A stretch of 26,383 nt of DNA, taken from assembly GCA_964446385.1 (NCBI GenBank), contig CAYUOH010000018.1:1-26383 (forward strand), in the 5' to 3' direction. The translations under genes were made by a program, and so were the position numbers. This DNA is from CAYSRC01 sp964446385 (GTDB lineage Bacteria > Bacillota > Clostridia > Oscillospirales > Ruminococcaceae). Below are positions 14,109 through 21,474 of this stretch, in pieces (position 1 is the first letter of the stretch; every line of letters begins with the position of its first letter). The notes under the pieces were generated by a model. The model did not search any database, had not been told where the DNA came from, and was given only the letters and a program-made list of their open reading frames with translations.

Positions 14109-14696
14109 TTAGTCGCTCAGCAGTTCGTCGAGGGTGAGATTGAAGGTGGGGAAACATTCCGAAAGAAAGTACTTTGTCTCGGGCAACGGATCCTGACCAA
14201 GAGAATTCAGAGTGCTTTGAAGGGCGCTTGAGAACTCGCGACCTCCGGAGGACATTTCCTCGCTGCACTTAACAAGAGCCGACAGTTTGTCGGCGGCCTT
14301 GACGATACGGCGTTCGCGTTCAGACAGGCAGTCTCCGCTGAGTATAGAAGAATAATCCCCTCTCAGATCCTCGGGAAGCAGCATAAGAAGACGTTGCTCC
14401 GCGGCAGACTCCACACGCTTGTACTCGTCATGCAGGGCATCGCTGCCGTATTTTACGGGTGTAGGCATATCGCCGGTAAGAATTTCGGAAGTATCATGGT
14501 ACATGGCGGCGCATGCTATTTTTACAGGATCAACGTCGGCCCCGAAACGGCGCACTGCCAGTACACCGAGATAATGGGCCAGAAAGGCTGTAAACAGTGA
14601 ATGCTCCGACAGGGACTCGCTGCGGCTGTTGCGCATCAAACCCCAACGGTTGATGTAATTCATCCGTGCCATCATGGCCGGAAACTTATCCGACAT
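14109..14696 (-). CDS. yfbR: HD-domain 5'-deoxynucleotidase, YfbR family
   Basis: Family members hydrolyse deoxynucleoside 5'-monophosphates, a metal-dependent step in dNTP salvage. Chosen start: ATG at 14696, 8 nt after AGAGGA, giving 195 residues, very close to E. coli YfbR (199). The N-terminal MNYINRWGLMRN matches the YfbR substrate-pocket R-W pair. HD-site residues are H32 (SLSEHS), H67-D68 with E71 (MYHDTSEIL), D76 (GDMPTPVKY) and D136 (KAADKLSALVKC). All expected metal and substrate residues are present, so it should be active. It is the last gene of a three-gene operon, 19 bp after the E2-like gene, and its 3' end faces a strong terminator. A longer reading from 14759 would overlap the upstream gene. 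Confidence 0.9.
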   Translation of the reverse strand: MSDKFPAMMARMNYINRWGLMRNSRSESLSEHSLFTAFLAHYLGVLAVRRFGADVDPVKIACAAMYHDTSEILTGDMPTPVKYGSDALHDEYKRVESAAEQRLLMLLPEDLRGDYSSILSGDCLSERERRIVKAADKLSALVKCSEEMSSGGREFSSALQSTLNSLGQDPLPETKYFLSECFPTFNLTLDELLSD

Positions 14697-14715
14697 AATA
14701 TTATCCTCTGAACTA

Positions 14716-15597
14716 TCAGTTTTCCCGTCCGGCATACGGGATTCCGTCGTCAAATACAACCTTCTCGGGCGGATCTTCCATTATCTCGGGATTGGCAAGA
14801 CATTTGGCAATAATCTGAAATGCCATGCCGTATACAGCCCCGGCGGCCACACGCTCGTCGGTAACCACGCCGACAGGATAAACCCTGACGGCTGTGACCT
14901 CGTCTTTACGTATCTTTACGCGGGCTTCGTTACGCCCCAGTCCGAAGAACACTGTGGTGGTACCGAAATTATAAAGATGATGATAAAGCGAACCCAGGTT
15001 AATGGAGGCCAGATTGGTGATAAACATGCTTGTGTGGAACGGACTGGCGTCCAGGACCGATTTGGGCAGTATTCCCAGGCGGTCGGCAATTTTGAGAGCA
15101 CCGACGGCAAAGCTTACCAGCCCCGGAATTTTGGTAATTGTATTAATCAAGTTGTCAGTTTTACTGCTATCCTCAAGGGACTGGTTTTCAGCGATAACCT
15201 TTTCAACCTTGCGTGCCACGTCAAGCACCGTATCATGGGGATCAAAGTATACTTTAACGGTAGTCTCCCGGAAGTTTTCGGAAGATTTGCTTTTCAGAAT
15301 TACAAAGCTGACGCACAGCTCGTTACGGGCGTAGATTTTTTTACCTACAACAAAACGGTTAAGCGCGGGTATCTGGGACACTGCCCTTACGTAAGCCGCA
15401 AGGATAACCGACATCTGACTGACGGTTATACCTTCGCTGCGCTTTTTTCTGACATAACTCTGGATAGGCTCGCACTCGAAATACTGGGTGCAGGAGTTCT
15501 GGGCGTCCACTCTGGTAGTCATAATGTAGGGTACCATGCGGGTAATTGGGTCTACCCCCGTTTTCACAACGCGTCCGTCCGCTCGTTTTCCGAACAT
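14716..15597 (-). CDS. Stand-alone E2-acyltransferase-like protein lacking the catalytic motif
   Basis: This resembles the C-terminal catalytic domain of 2-oxoacid dehydrogenase E2 and chloramphenicol acetyltransferase. The GITVSQMSVILAAYVRAVSQ helix (about 57-76), TSMFITNLASINLGSLYHH (189-207) and the FFGLGRNEARVKIR strand (218-230) are in family order. The protein has 293 residues with no lipoyl or peripheral-subunit-binding domain. In true E2 enzymes the C-terminal motif is D-H-R-x-x-D-G; here it is D-E-R-V-A-A-G (247-253), so the catalytic His is Glu and the Asp is Ala. CoA-dependent acyl transfer by the usual mechanism is unlikely; a structural, binding or altered role is possible. The start at 15597 has AAGGAG 7 nt upstream. 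The gene sits 25 bp after the phosphodiesterase gene. Confidence 0.78.
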   Translation of the reverse strand: MFGKRADGRVVKTGVDPITRMVPYIMTTRVDAQNSCTQYFECEPIQSYVRKKRSEGITVSQMSVILAAYVRAVSQIPALNRFVVGKKIYARNELCVSFVILKSKSSENFRETTVKVYFDPHDTVLDVARKVEKVIAENQSLEDSSKTDNLINTITKIPGLVSFAVGALKIADRLGILPKSVLDASPFHTSMFITNLASINLGSLYHHLYNFGTTTVFFGLGRNEARVKIRKDEVTAVRVYPVGVVTDERVAAGAVYGMAFQIIAKCLANPEIMEDPPEKVVFDDGIPYAGREN

Positions 15598-15622
15598 AAG
15601 TCTTCTCCTTAATCTTCTCGGG

Positions 15623-16483
15623 TTATTTACCCGGTTTGAATGTGCTTTCAGGCCTGTAATGTTCAAATATTATCGCATCGTTTGATTTAACAAGTTCGTC
15701 ATGCCGTTTCTGTTCCCGAACGGTCCACATATAGGATGCGGCGCCGAGAGCTCTTGCAAGTCTCTGAGAGAATCCGGCATAAATCTCGTTGTAAGCGATA
15801 AATCCGGGACGTGAATAGAAAGATGTAAGCAACCGGCTGAGAATAAAAGGTAGAAACGCGCCCATGTTTTTGTAATCCGGCGCTCCGTTGACAATCTGCC
15901 CTCGCAGTACATCCGGCATGTTCTTCCATACCCAGCGCACAACGAAGGGATGAAAGCTTTCGATGCAGTAAAGACCTTTGTAATTCGCAAGCGCGTCGGC
16001 GGTTGCACGGCAGACCTCTGCGTACCAGGCAGTATTGATGCCATCGGCCTTGATTTCCACGACAGTCGGATATTTCCCGCCCAGAACATCAAGAACCTCG
16101 ATAAAAAGCGGCACACGCTCGTTTGTGCCAAAGAGACGCAGCTTCTGTACCTCATCGTAAGTAAGAGTCCATACAGGTTTGTCCACGCCGCAGGCACGTT
16201 TTAAATAGTTGTCGTGAAATACAATAAGCTTCTTATCGGAGGTGAACTGCACGTCAAGCTCCACTCCGTAGCCGTTTTCCACCGCGTTGCGGAAAGCAGC
16301 GAGGGAGTTTTCGGGAATACCGGCGGCGTTGTCATACAGCCCGCGGTGAGCGTAGCACTTCCCCAGAAACTGCTTTTTCTGGGTCTCTGTAGGACGCCCG
16401 GGCCACACAAGAAACAGATACAATGCTATCAGTATCAAAAGTATCAACAGTATTATCGGCAGTGTCATTCTGTATAACCTCAT
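15623..16483 (-). CDS. Membrane-anchored glycerophosphodiester phosphodiesterase
   Basis: GDPD-family enzymes cleave glycerophosphodiesters to glycerol 3-phosphate and an alcohol. One N-terminal transmembrane helix (about residues 7-27) is followed by a TIM-barrel. Catalytic signatures are AHRG (H46/R47), PENSLAAF, ELDVQFTSD (E75, D77), FHD (H90) and VVEIK, which supplies a metal ligand. The single anchor suggests action at the outer membrane face, perhaps on lipid or teichoic-acid glycerophosphodiesters. The start is uncertain. The ATG at 16483 supplies two positive residues ahead of the helix but has a weak ribosome site. The ATG at 16468 has GAGG 9 nt upstream. First gene of the operon with the E2-like and YfbR-like genes. 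Confidence 0.9.
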   Translation of the reverse strand: MRLYRMTLPIILLILLILIALYLFLVWPGRPTETQKKQFLGKCYAHRGLYDNAAGIPENSLAAFRNAVENGYGVELDVQFTSDKKLIVFHDNYLKRACGVDKPVWTLTYDEVQKLRLFGTNERVPLFIEVLDVLGGKYPTVVEIKADGINTAWYAEVCRATADALANYKGLYCIESFHPFVVRWVWKNMPDVLRGQIVNGAPDYKNMGAFLPFILSRLLTSFYSRPGFIAYNEIYAGFSQRLARALGAASYMWTVREQKRHDELVKSNDAIIFEHYRPESTFKPGK

Positions 16484-16512
16484 CGCTTTAAAATGTATAA
16501 TTATACGCTTTT

Positions 16513-16541
16513 ATTATACGGCAGGGGTGTTCTCTTTACAA
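16513..16541 (-). promoter_or_regulatory. Promoter for the phosphodiesterase operon
   Basis: Minus strand: TTGTAA (16541-16536), a 17-base spacer and a perfect TATAAT (16518-16513). A second TATAAT lies 12 bp further downstream. It is divergent from the lipoprotein promoter. Consensus evidence only. Confidence 0.65.
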
Positions 16542-16557
16542 GTAAAGACCCTCAAAG

Positions 16558-16586
16558 TTGTTTTTAAGACCGGCTTAATGTATACT
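16558..16586 (+). promoter_or_regulatory. Promoter for the lipoprotein gene
   Basis: Plus strand: TTGTTT, a 17-base spacer, then TATACT. The predicted start near 16593 gives a leader of about 35 nt that includes the GAGG before the ATG at 16629. Confidence 0.55.
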
Positions 16587-16628
16587 TTGGATAAATATAT
16601 TCAAAATCAACCACATGAGGTTCTACAT

Positions 16629-17168
16629 ATGAAAAAAGCCTTTGCTATAGCTCTGTGCCTGGCTCTGGTGTTTGTGATGTGCGCCTGCGCCCCGAAGAAA
16701 GAGAAACCCGAACCGGCTTACGTGGCGCCTGAATCCGCCGATCCTGCTAAGGACCCGGACTCCCCGTACAACAGCGGCACAAACCTCGCCGACAGTCTCT
16801 TTGTGGGGACATTTGAAACCGTATACTGCGCACTGAACGCCGCGCCCGCAGAGGATGTATACAAGGACAGCGGGACGCCCCCAGTTATTGTATGCAATGC
16901 CGACGGAACATTCATGCTTACGGTTTACGACCGTTACGGCAAGGACGGCACCGAAGGCAGCGGCATCGGAAGCGTCACCGTAAAGGGAACTTTTACAGTT
17001 GACGAAGACAACGCGGAATTTACAATAACCGAAAACACAGACGCACTCTACCTTGGCAGCGAAGTTGAAAGCTTTACCATGACCCTGAGGGATGAGAACA
17101 CCCTCCGTTACAGCGGTGAACAGATTGCGACCACCGTAAAGGGAGACCTGTTCGAGCGAGCGGACTGA
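16629..17168 (+). CDS. Small secreted lipoprotein, function unknown
   Basis: 179 residues. The start MKKAFAIALCLALVFVMCAC is a classic lipoprotein signal: two Lys, a hydrophobic core and a lipobox ending at Cys20, the likely lipidated residue. A charged Pro/Glu linker follows, then a beta-rich domain of about 120 residues with repeated F-x-V/L-x-x-D-x-G-type strand and turn patterns (NADGTFMLTVYDRYG, VKGTFTVDEDNAEFTI). This resembles the small lipocalin-like domains common in clostridial lipoproteins and, loosely, the C-terminal domain of the protein at 12443. No catalytic motif was seen. The ATG follows GAGG by about 10 nt; a longer upstream reading would bury the signal peptide. It lies 38 bp upstream of the surface carbohydrate gene, so co-transcription is possible. 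Confidence 0.85.
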   Translation: MKKAFAIALCLALVFVMCACAPKKEKPEPAYVAPESADPAKDPDSPYNSGTNLADSLFVGTFETVYCALNAAPAEDVYKDSGTPPVIVCNADGTFMLTVYDRYGKDGTEGSGIGSVTVKGTFTVDEDNAEFTITENTDALYLGSEVESFTMTLRDENTLRYSGEQIATTVKGDLFERAD

Positions 17169-17206
17169 TTTTTAACCAGACAAACATCCGAAAGGAACAA
17201 AGTACT

Positions 17207-18556
17207 TTGAGCCTTGATTTTCTGATTCTTTACGAACATATCGTCCGTGAATTCGACAACGACTGCCTTATTATGGCTGAACTGCGGCGCCGCGGCTATT
17301 CAGCGGATCTTTTCCAGCTTATGGACCGCAAAAAGCTGAGATATTTCACATATAAAAAGCCGAAGGTCATCGTTACAAGCGCGATGTATGACAACGAGAC
17401 CCTCAACAGCTTTGTGTACAACAACGTCGGCAGACTGAACAAGGTCGTCAATCTTCACTGGGAGGAGGTCCTTTCCCGCGAACAGGAGGAGAGCGACTTT
17501 TACAATCTCAACGAAAACGCCGCAAAATGTACCCATATCTGCTGGGGCAGCGCCGCCCGCGACCGTATCGTAAGCCGGGGTGTACCGGCAAACAACGCGG
17601 TAATCACCGGCGCGATCCAGCTTGACTTTGTACGCCCCATGTTCGACGGTTATTTCAAGGACAGGGACGCGCTCGCCAAGGAATTCGGTCTCCCGGCGGA
17701 CAAGCGCTGGATTCTTTACATAAGCAGCTTCTCATGCGCCCAGATGGATGACAAGGAGGTCAAAGAGCTCAATGAGATGACCGACCTTGATTTCGCCGGA
17801 TTCAAAGCCGTCGGCGCCCGGTCCATGAAAACGACCCTCGAGTGGTTCGACCTATATCTGTCGAAACATCCGGACGAAATAATGATTTACCGCCCCCATC
17901 CCAGCGAATGGAACAGTCCCCCGCTGGACGATATGCGGGCCCGTCATTCCAATTTTTACGTTATAAACAATTATTCGGTAAAGCAGTGGGTCAAGGTATG
18001 CCAGCTTAACGTCACATGGATGAGCACAAGCCTTGCCGAGGTATATTTTGCCGGAAAATCCTGCGTGGTGGTACGTCCGGAGCCTCTGCACGACGACTAC
18101 GACCCCGTAACCTACGAGGGCTGCGACGCCGCCGACAGCTACGAAAAAATGTCGGCCGCCTTTGCAACAGACAATCCCACGTTTCCGGTGGACGAGGACA
18201 GGCTAAAAAGCCACTACGACGTGGACCCGAATTACCCCGCTTACATGCGTATATGCGACCTTCTGGAGGAAACGCTGAAAAATCGCCCGCGTGACATTCC
18301 CTTCAGCGAGGGCTACAAACCGCATTTCAATTTTGCCAAATTCATCGTTCTTTTCTGCCTGAAGGCTATGAATGTTCTGCACATCAAATCCCACGCATTT
18401 GACCGGATTCTGGGGCGAAAAATTACCGATATGACCGAGCGCCTGATGGGATATTATTGCAAGGCCGCCGTGACAAAAGCCGAAACAGAGGCCAAAATAA
18501 ACGAACTGAGGACCTTTATAGATGCCGCAAGATTCCCGGGACAATCTGAAACGTAA
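17207..18556 (+). CDS. Surface carbohydrate biosynthesis protein, GT-B-like
   Basis: 449 residues. It resembles proteins annotated as surface carbohydrate biosynthesis, with a two-lobed GT-B look. The N-terminal lobe begins LDFLILYEHIVREFDNDCLI. A hinge follows (GAIQLDFVRP, about 145), then a C-terminal lobe with YRPHPSEWNSPP (about 229-240) and VTWMSTSLAEVYFAGKSCVV (about 266-285). The R-P-H-P-x-E type motif and the S-T-S-L-A-E-x-x-x-x-G segment resemble nucleotide-sugar or CDP-alcohol binding loops of GT-B transferases. No signal peptide was seen, so it is probably cytoplasmic. The start is a TTG 10 nt after AAAGGA; the first in-frame ATG (residue 23) would delete the first strand. The last 35 bp overlap the flippase gene, indicating coupling. 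Donor and acceptor are unknown. Confidence 0.72.
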   Translation: MSLDFLILYEHIVREFDNDCLIMAELRRRGYSADLFQLMDRKKLRYFTYKKPKVIVTSAMYDNETLNSFVYNNVGRLNKVVNLHWEEVLSREQEESDFYNLNENAAKCTHICWGSAARDRIVSRGVPANNAVITGAIQLDFVRPMFDGYFKDRDALAKEFGLPADKRWILYISSFSCAQMDDKEVKELNEMTDLDFAGFKAVGARSMKTTLEWFDLYLSKHPDEIMIYRPHPSEWNSPPLDDMRARHSNFYVINNYSVKQWVKVCQLNVTWMSTSLAEVYFAGKSCVVVRPEPLHDDYDPVTYEGCDAADSYEKMSAAFATDNPTFPVDEDRLKSHYDVDPNYPAYMRICDLLEETLKNRPRDIPFSEGYKPHFNFAKFIVLFCLKAMNVLHIKSHAFDRILGRKITDMTERLMGYYCKAAVTKAETEAKINELRTFIDAARFPGQSET

Positions 18557-19778
18557 TCTGTTTTTCAACACCGCCGGCAACCTCCTTTTTTTCGTGTGCC
18601 AGTGGCTGATTACAGGTCTGCTTGTAAAGAGCCTTGCTGTCACCGAGGACGTGGGAATAATCAACGCCGGTATGCTGGCCACCGCCAGCAGCGTGACCAA
18701 TATGTTTATGGTACTCGGCGGATACGGCATGCGCAATTTCCAGGTATCGGACATCAGCGGCAAATACACCAACGGGACCTACATCCGCTCGCGAATTATA
18801 ACAGTCACGGTATCGTTCGTGCTTGTTACCGGTTACGTTTTAATTTTGGGTTATTCTGCGGAACAGACTGTCTGCATATTCTTCTTTTACATCTGGAAAA
18901 TAATCGAAACCGTCACCGATGTTTTCCACGGTTTCGCCCAGCGGGCCGACCGTATGGATGTCATCGGAATATCCTCTGCAGTCCGTGGTATTATATCCGT
19001 CGGCGCCTTCGCCGTAGTGTACAGCATTACACACAGCCTCATCACCGCTCTCGGAATATACGCCCTACTGTGCGTTGTATTCAGCGCCTGGTACGATATC
19101 TACCGCAACCGGGGCATGTACATGCCGATGGGACCCGCCGACAAAGACAGCTTACGGGATCTTCTGATTGAATGTCTGCCGCTTGCGCTGTACGCTTTCT
19201 GCACGACAACCACCGGTACAATTCCAAAGCTTTTCCTCGGCCGTATCTGGGGCGACAGCGTAATGGGCGTTTACGGTCTTGTAAATTCCCCGGTGCTGGT
19301 ACTTCAAGTCGGCGTGGCGCTTCTGTTCGGGCCATTTGTGGTGCGCTTTGCACGGATGTACAGCGGCGGCAACCGCAAAGGATTTCTCAGGCTTACCGGG
19401 ATAATCTCCCTTTGTGTAGTCGGACTTACCGGAATATGCATTGTCGGAGTACTGTTGCTCGGCAAATTCGGGCTTAATCTTCTTTACGGCGCCACGGTAG
19501 CGGAATACGACTATCTGCTCCCACCGATGGTAATATGCGCAGGACTTACCGCCCTTATGCAGTTGTTCTGCGTGCTTCTTACGGTCGTTCGGTGCATGAA
19601 GGGTCTGCTGATATCCACAGCAGCGTCCATGGCGCTCAGCGCAGCCGCCTCGGCCGTTTTGGTTCCCCGCTACGGTTTAAACGGTACCAACACCGCGGCA
19701 ATAACCGCCATAGCGTTCGAGATAGTAATGCTGGGTATTTTCCTGTATAGAACCGTAAACCGCAAAAAACAAAAATGA
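18522..19778 (+). CDS. Polysaccharide flippase of the MOP superfamily (Wzx-like)
   Basis: 418 residues with about 12 hydrophobic segments, typical of O-antigen/polysaccharide exporters that flip lipid-linked oligosaccharides across the cytoplasmic membrane. The N terminus RNLFFNTAGNLLFFVCQWLI, with Asn and aromatic residues in helix 1, and the repeated GxxxGxxN patterns (GVYGLVNSPV, LVPRYGLNGTNTAAI near the end) are family-like. The start lies 35 bp inside the preceding gene, implying translational coupling with the GT-B-like protein. The pair probably makes and exports a cell-surface glycan. No polymerase or further glycosyltransferases are beside it, so other enzymes must be encoded elsewhere. 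The stop codon lies in the stem of a terminator. Confidence 0.83.
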   Translation: MPQDSRDNLKRNLFFNTAGNLLFFVCQWLITGLLVKSLAVTEDVGIINAGMLATASSVTNMFMVLGGYGMRNFQVSDISGKYTNGTYIRSRIITVTVSFVLVTGYVLILGYSAEQTVCIFFFYIWKIIETVTDVFHGFAQRADRMDVIGISSAVRGIISVGAFAVVYSITHSLITALGIYALLCVVFSAWYDIYRNRGMYMPMGPADKDSLRDLLIECLPLALYAFCTTTTGTIPKLFLGRIWGDSVMGVYGLVNSPVLVLQVGVALLFGPFVVRFARMYSGGNRKGFLRLTGIISLCVVGLTGICIVGVLLLGKFGLNLLYGATVAEYDYLLPPMVICAGLTALMQLFCVLLTVVRCMKGLLISTAASMALSAAASAVLVPRYGLNGTNTAAITAIAFEIVMLGIFLYRTVNRKKQK

Positions 19779-19801
19779 TGGGCTTATGCCCATCATTTTT
19801 T
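19771..19801. terminator. Bidirectional intrinsic terminator
   Basis: A stem of 13 bp (AAAAATGATGGGC / GCCCATCATTTTT) with loop TTAT at 19784-19787. A-runs and T-runs on both sides give U-tracts in both directions. It terminates the flippase gene (whose stop codon lies in the stem) and the convergent barstar-like gene. Confidence 0.9.
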
Positions 19802-19805
19802 ATTA

Positions 19806-20090
19806 TCAGGTTATATCTTCTCCGCAAACCAGAAAATCAAAATTGCGGTATTCGTCGCTGACGTTCTGAAATACGTTGATAATCATGTCCGCATAGCGGC
19901 TCAGGTTTTTCCGCATATCGCCGTCGTCGGTAAGTACTATCGTAGTACCCTTCGCGAGCTGTGCAAGGCAGTCGGCAAGCGCGTCAAGATTGCCTCCGTA
20001 GTATTCCGGAAAACCCAGAGTTTTTGCAATGTAAATGTGGGTTTCCTCACGGGAGGTCATCTTTTTACCATCCAGAACAACAATATTCAC
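19806..20090 (-). CDS. Barstar-family ribonuclease inhibitor
   Basis: 94-residue cytoplasmic inhibitor of barnase-type RNases. The signature helix is FPEYYGGNLDALADCL (about residues 27-42). It keeps the two Asp residues (D36 and D40) equivalent to barstar D35 and D39, which plug the barnase active site. Barstar W38 is Ala here. The residue aligned with barstar E76 appears to be Asn (VFQN against VFRE). Its start overlaps the RNase stop by 4 bp (ATGA), so the two are translationally coupled, as expected for a toxin with its own immunity protein. It ends next to a bidirectional terminator as the last gene of the operon. Confidence 0.93.
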   Translation of the reverse strand: MNIVVLDGKKMTSREETHIYIAKTLGFPEYYGGNLDALADCLAQLAKGTTIVLTDDGDMRKNLSRYADMIINVFQNVSDEYRNFDFLVCGEDIT

Positions 20091-20542
20091 AGGCTATTCC
20101 CCCCGTAAATAAGCTCAAAATGTCCGTAGTGGTCTTCGGTGTAGTACACAAGGCCGTCGCTGCTGTATACTATGCGTTTGGCTCCGCGCGAATTTGCATT
20201 CATTGTATCAATGTCGCATTCATAGTATGTGCGGTCCTTTGCATCGGGAAGCAATCCTTCGTAGTTTCCGAATCTGTCCCCGCCTATACTGCATCCGTAG
20301 AAATATTCATCAAGGCCTCCGCCGGACCATCCGGCGTTCCCGGCCTCTTTTTTTGTAACAAAATTGTCCGGCAGACATCCGTATATGTGAATATACAGGG
20401 CAACATCGTCTTTTGAGGTATAATGCCCGTTCTTATCGATAGCGGGCGTTTCGGGATTGTCCTCATTAAGTACGCCGATTGCGATTATGATAAGGAATAC
20501 CGTGAGGATGATTCCGATAATCTTTTTTACTTTTGGGGACAT
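20087..20542 (-). CDS. Membrane-anchored barnase-type ribonuclease
   Basis: 151 residues. An N-terminal helix (about residues 7-25, after three Lys) without a clear cleavage site is followed by a barnase fold. By motif alignment with Bacillus barnase, active-site residues are retained: K64 (K27), E108 (E73), R119 (R83), R123 (R87) and H138 (H102). The guanine-specificity Arg59 is Tyr94 (SIGGDRFGNYEGLLP). It should therefore cleave RNA but may differ in base preference. The start at 20542 has GGAG 8 nt upstream; an earlier reading from 20635 overlaps the transporter gene. It follows EamA by 20 bp and is coupled to barstar. The anchor suggests an extracytoplasmic nuclease acting in competition or nutrient scavenging. 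Confidence 0.92.
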   Translation of the reverse strand: MSPKVKKIIGIILTVFLIIIAIGVLNEDNPETPAIDKNGHYTSKDDVALYIHIYGCLPDNFVTKKEAGNAGWSGGGLDEYFYGCSIGGDRFGNYEGLLPDAKDRTYYECDIDTMNANSRGAKRIVYSSDGLVYYTEDHYGHFELIYGGNSL

Positions 20543-20562
20543 AGTACTATCTCCATATACAG

Positions 20563-21474
20563 TTACTGTTCCGCTTTTACCTTCGCCGGCACAGGAAGCT
20601 GGGATATCAACACGGCGATCATAACAAGGGCGCATCCCTGAAACTCGCGTCCGGACATATGCTCGTTAAGTATAAGCCAGCCCGCAATGGCGGCGAAAAC
20701 CGACTCAAGACTCATGATAAGCGAAGCCACCGAGGGCTCCGTAAGGCGCTGGGCGTATACCTGAATCGTATAAGCAATGCCGCTTGAAAATACGGCAGCG
20801 TAAAGAATACTCCATTTAGCGTTCATTATCGCGGCAACCGTCGGCTCCTCCGTAGCGAGCGCACCGATTATTCCTATAAGGCCTGCAGTGAAGTATTGGG
20901 CACAGCAGAAAACAAGCGGGTCGATATTCATGCCGGAATATTTGTCGACCATCAGAATCTGCACCGAGAAAAGAATCGCGCAGGCAAGGCATAAAATCTC
21001 ACCCATGCCCACCGAAAAGTCATCCCGGACACAAAGGAAGTAAAACCCGGCTACGGCCACCGGAACGCATATTATCATAAGCGGGGATACCCTGCGGCCC
21101 AGCGCGAGGCCCATTAAGGGGACAAACAGGATATAGAGCGCGGTTACAAACGCAGCCTTTCCGGCTGTGGTATAGGTTATGCCGGCCTGCTGGGCACCTG
21201 ATGCAAGGAAAAGAAATATACCGCAAAGCATACCGCTTTTAACCGAAAGAAGAGTGTCGGTTTTCGGGGTAGTGCTGTTTGCGTTTTTATTTCGTTTCAG
21301 AGAGCGTGATATAAAAATAACGGGCACCAGTACCAGAGAACCCAAAAGCATACGGGTCCCCACATATGTGAGGGGACCCACAAATTCCATGCCTGCGCTT
21401 TGGGCTACAAAGGCGGTGCCCCATATTATTGCCGTGAAAAACAGCATAATGCTGCCTTTTTGATTATTGATCAT
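20563..21474 (-). CDS. EamA/DMT-family transporter
   Basis: 303 residues with about 10 transmembrane helices arranged as two EamA repeats of the drug/metabolite transporter superfamily. Typical features are the N-terminal LFFTAIIWGTAFVAQ and a first repeat ending in TAGKAAFVTALYILFVPLMG. The second repeat reads GEILCLACAILFSVQILMV, with SLESVFAAIAGWLILNE near the C terminus; the last is a strong family signature. Members export amino acids or other metabolites, and the substrate cannot be assigned here. Its ATG directly abuts the ECF S-component stop (no intervening bases), with the ribosome site inside that gene. It is followed 20 bp later by the RNase gene. Confidence 0.92.
   Translation of the reverse strand: MINNQKGSIMLFFTAIIWGTAFVAQSAGMEFVGPLTYVGTRMLLGSLVLVPVIFISRSLKRNKNANSTTPKTDTLLSVKSGMLCGIFLFLASGAQQAGITYTTAGKAAFVTALYILFVPLMGLALGRRVSPLMIICVPVAVAGFYFLCVRDDFSVGMGEILCLACAILFSVQILMVDKYSGMNIDPLVFCCAQYFTAGLIGIIGALATEEPTVAAIMNAKWSILYAAVFSSGIAYTIQVYAQRLTEPSVASLIMSLESVFAAIAGWLILNEHMSGREFQGCALVMIAVLISQLPVPAKVKAEQ

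Noticed and set aside
14674..15612. A 312-codon plus-strand open frame
   Set aside because: Antisense to the E2-like gene and the start of the YfbR-like gene, both of which have ribosome sites and family matches.
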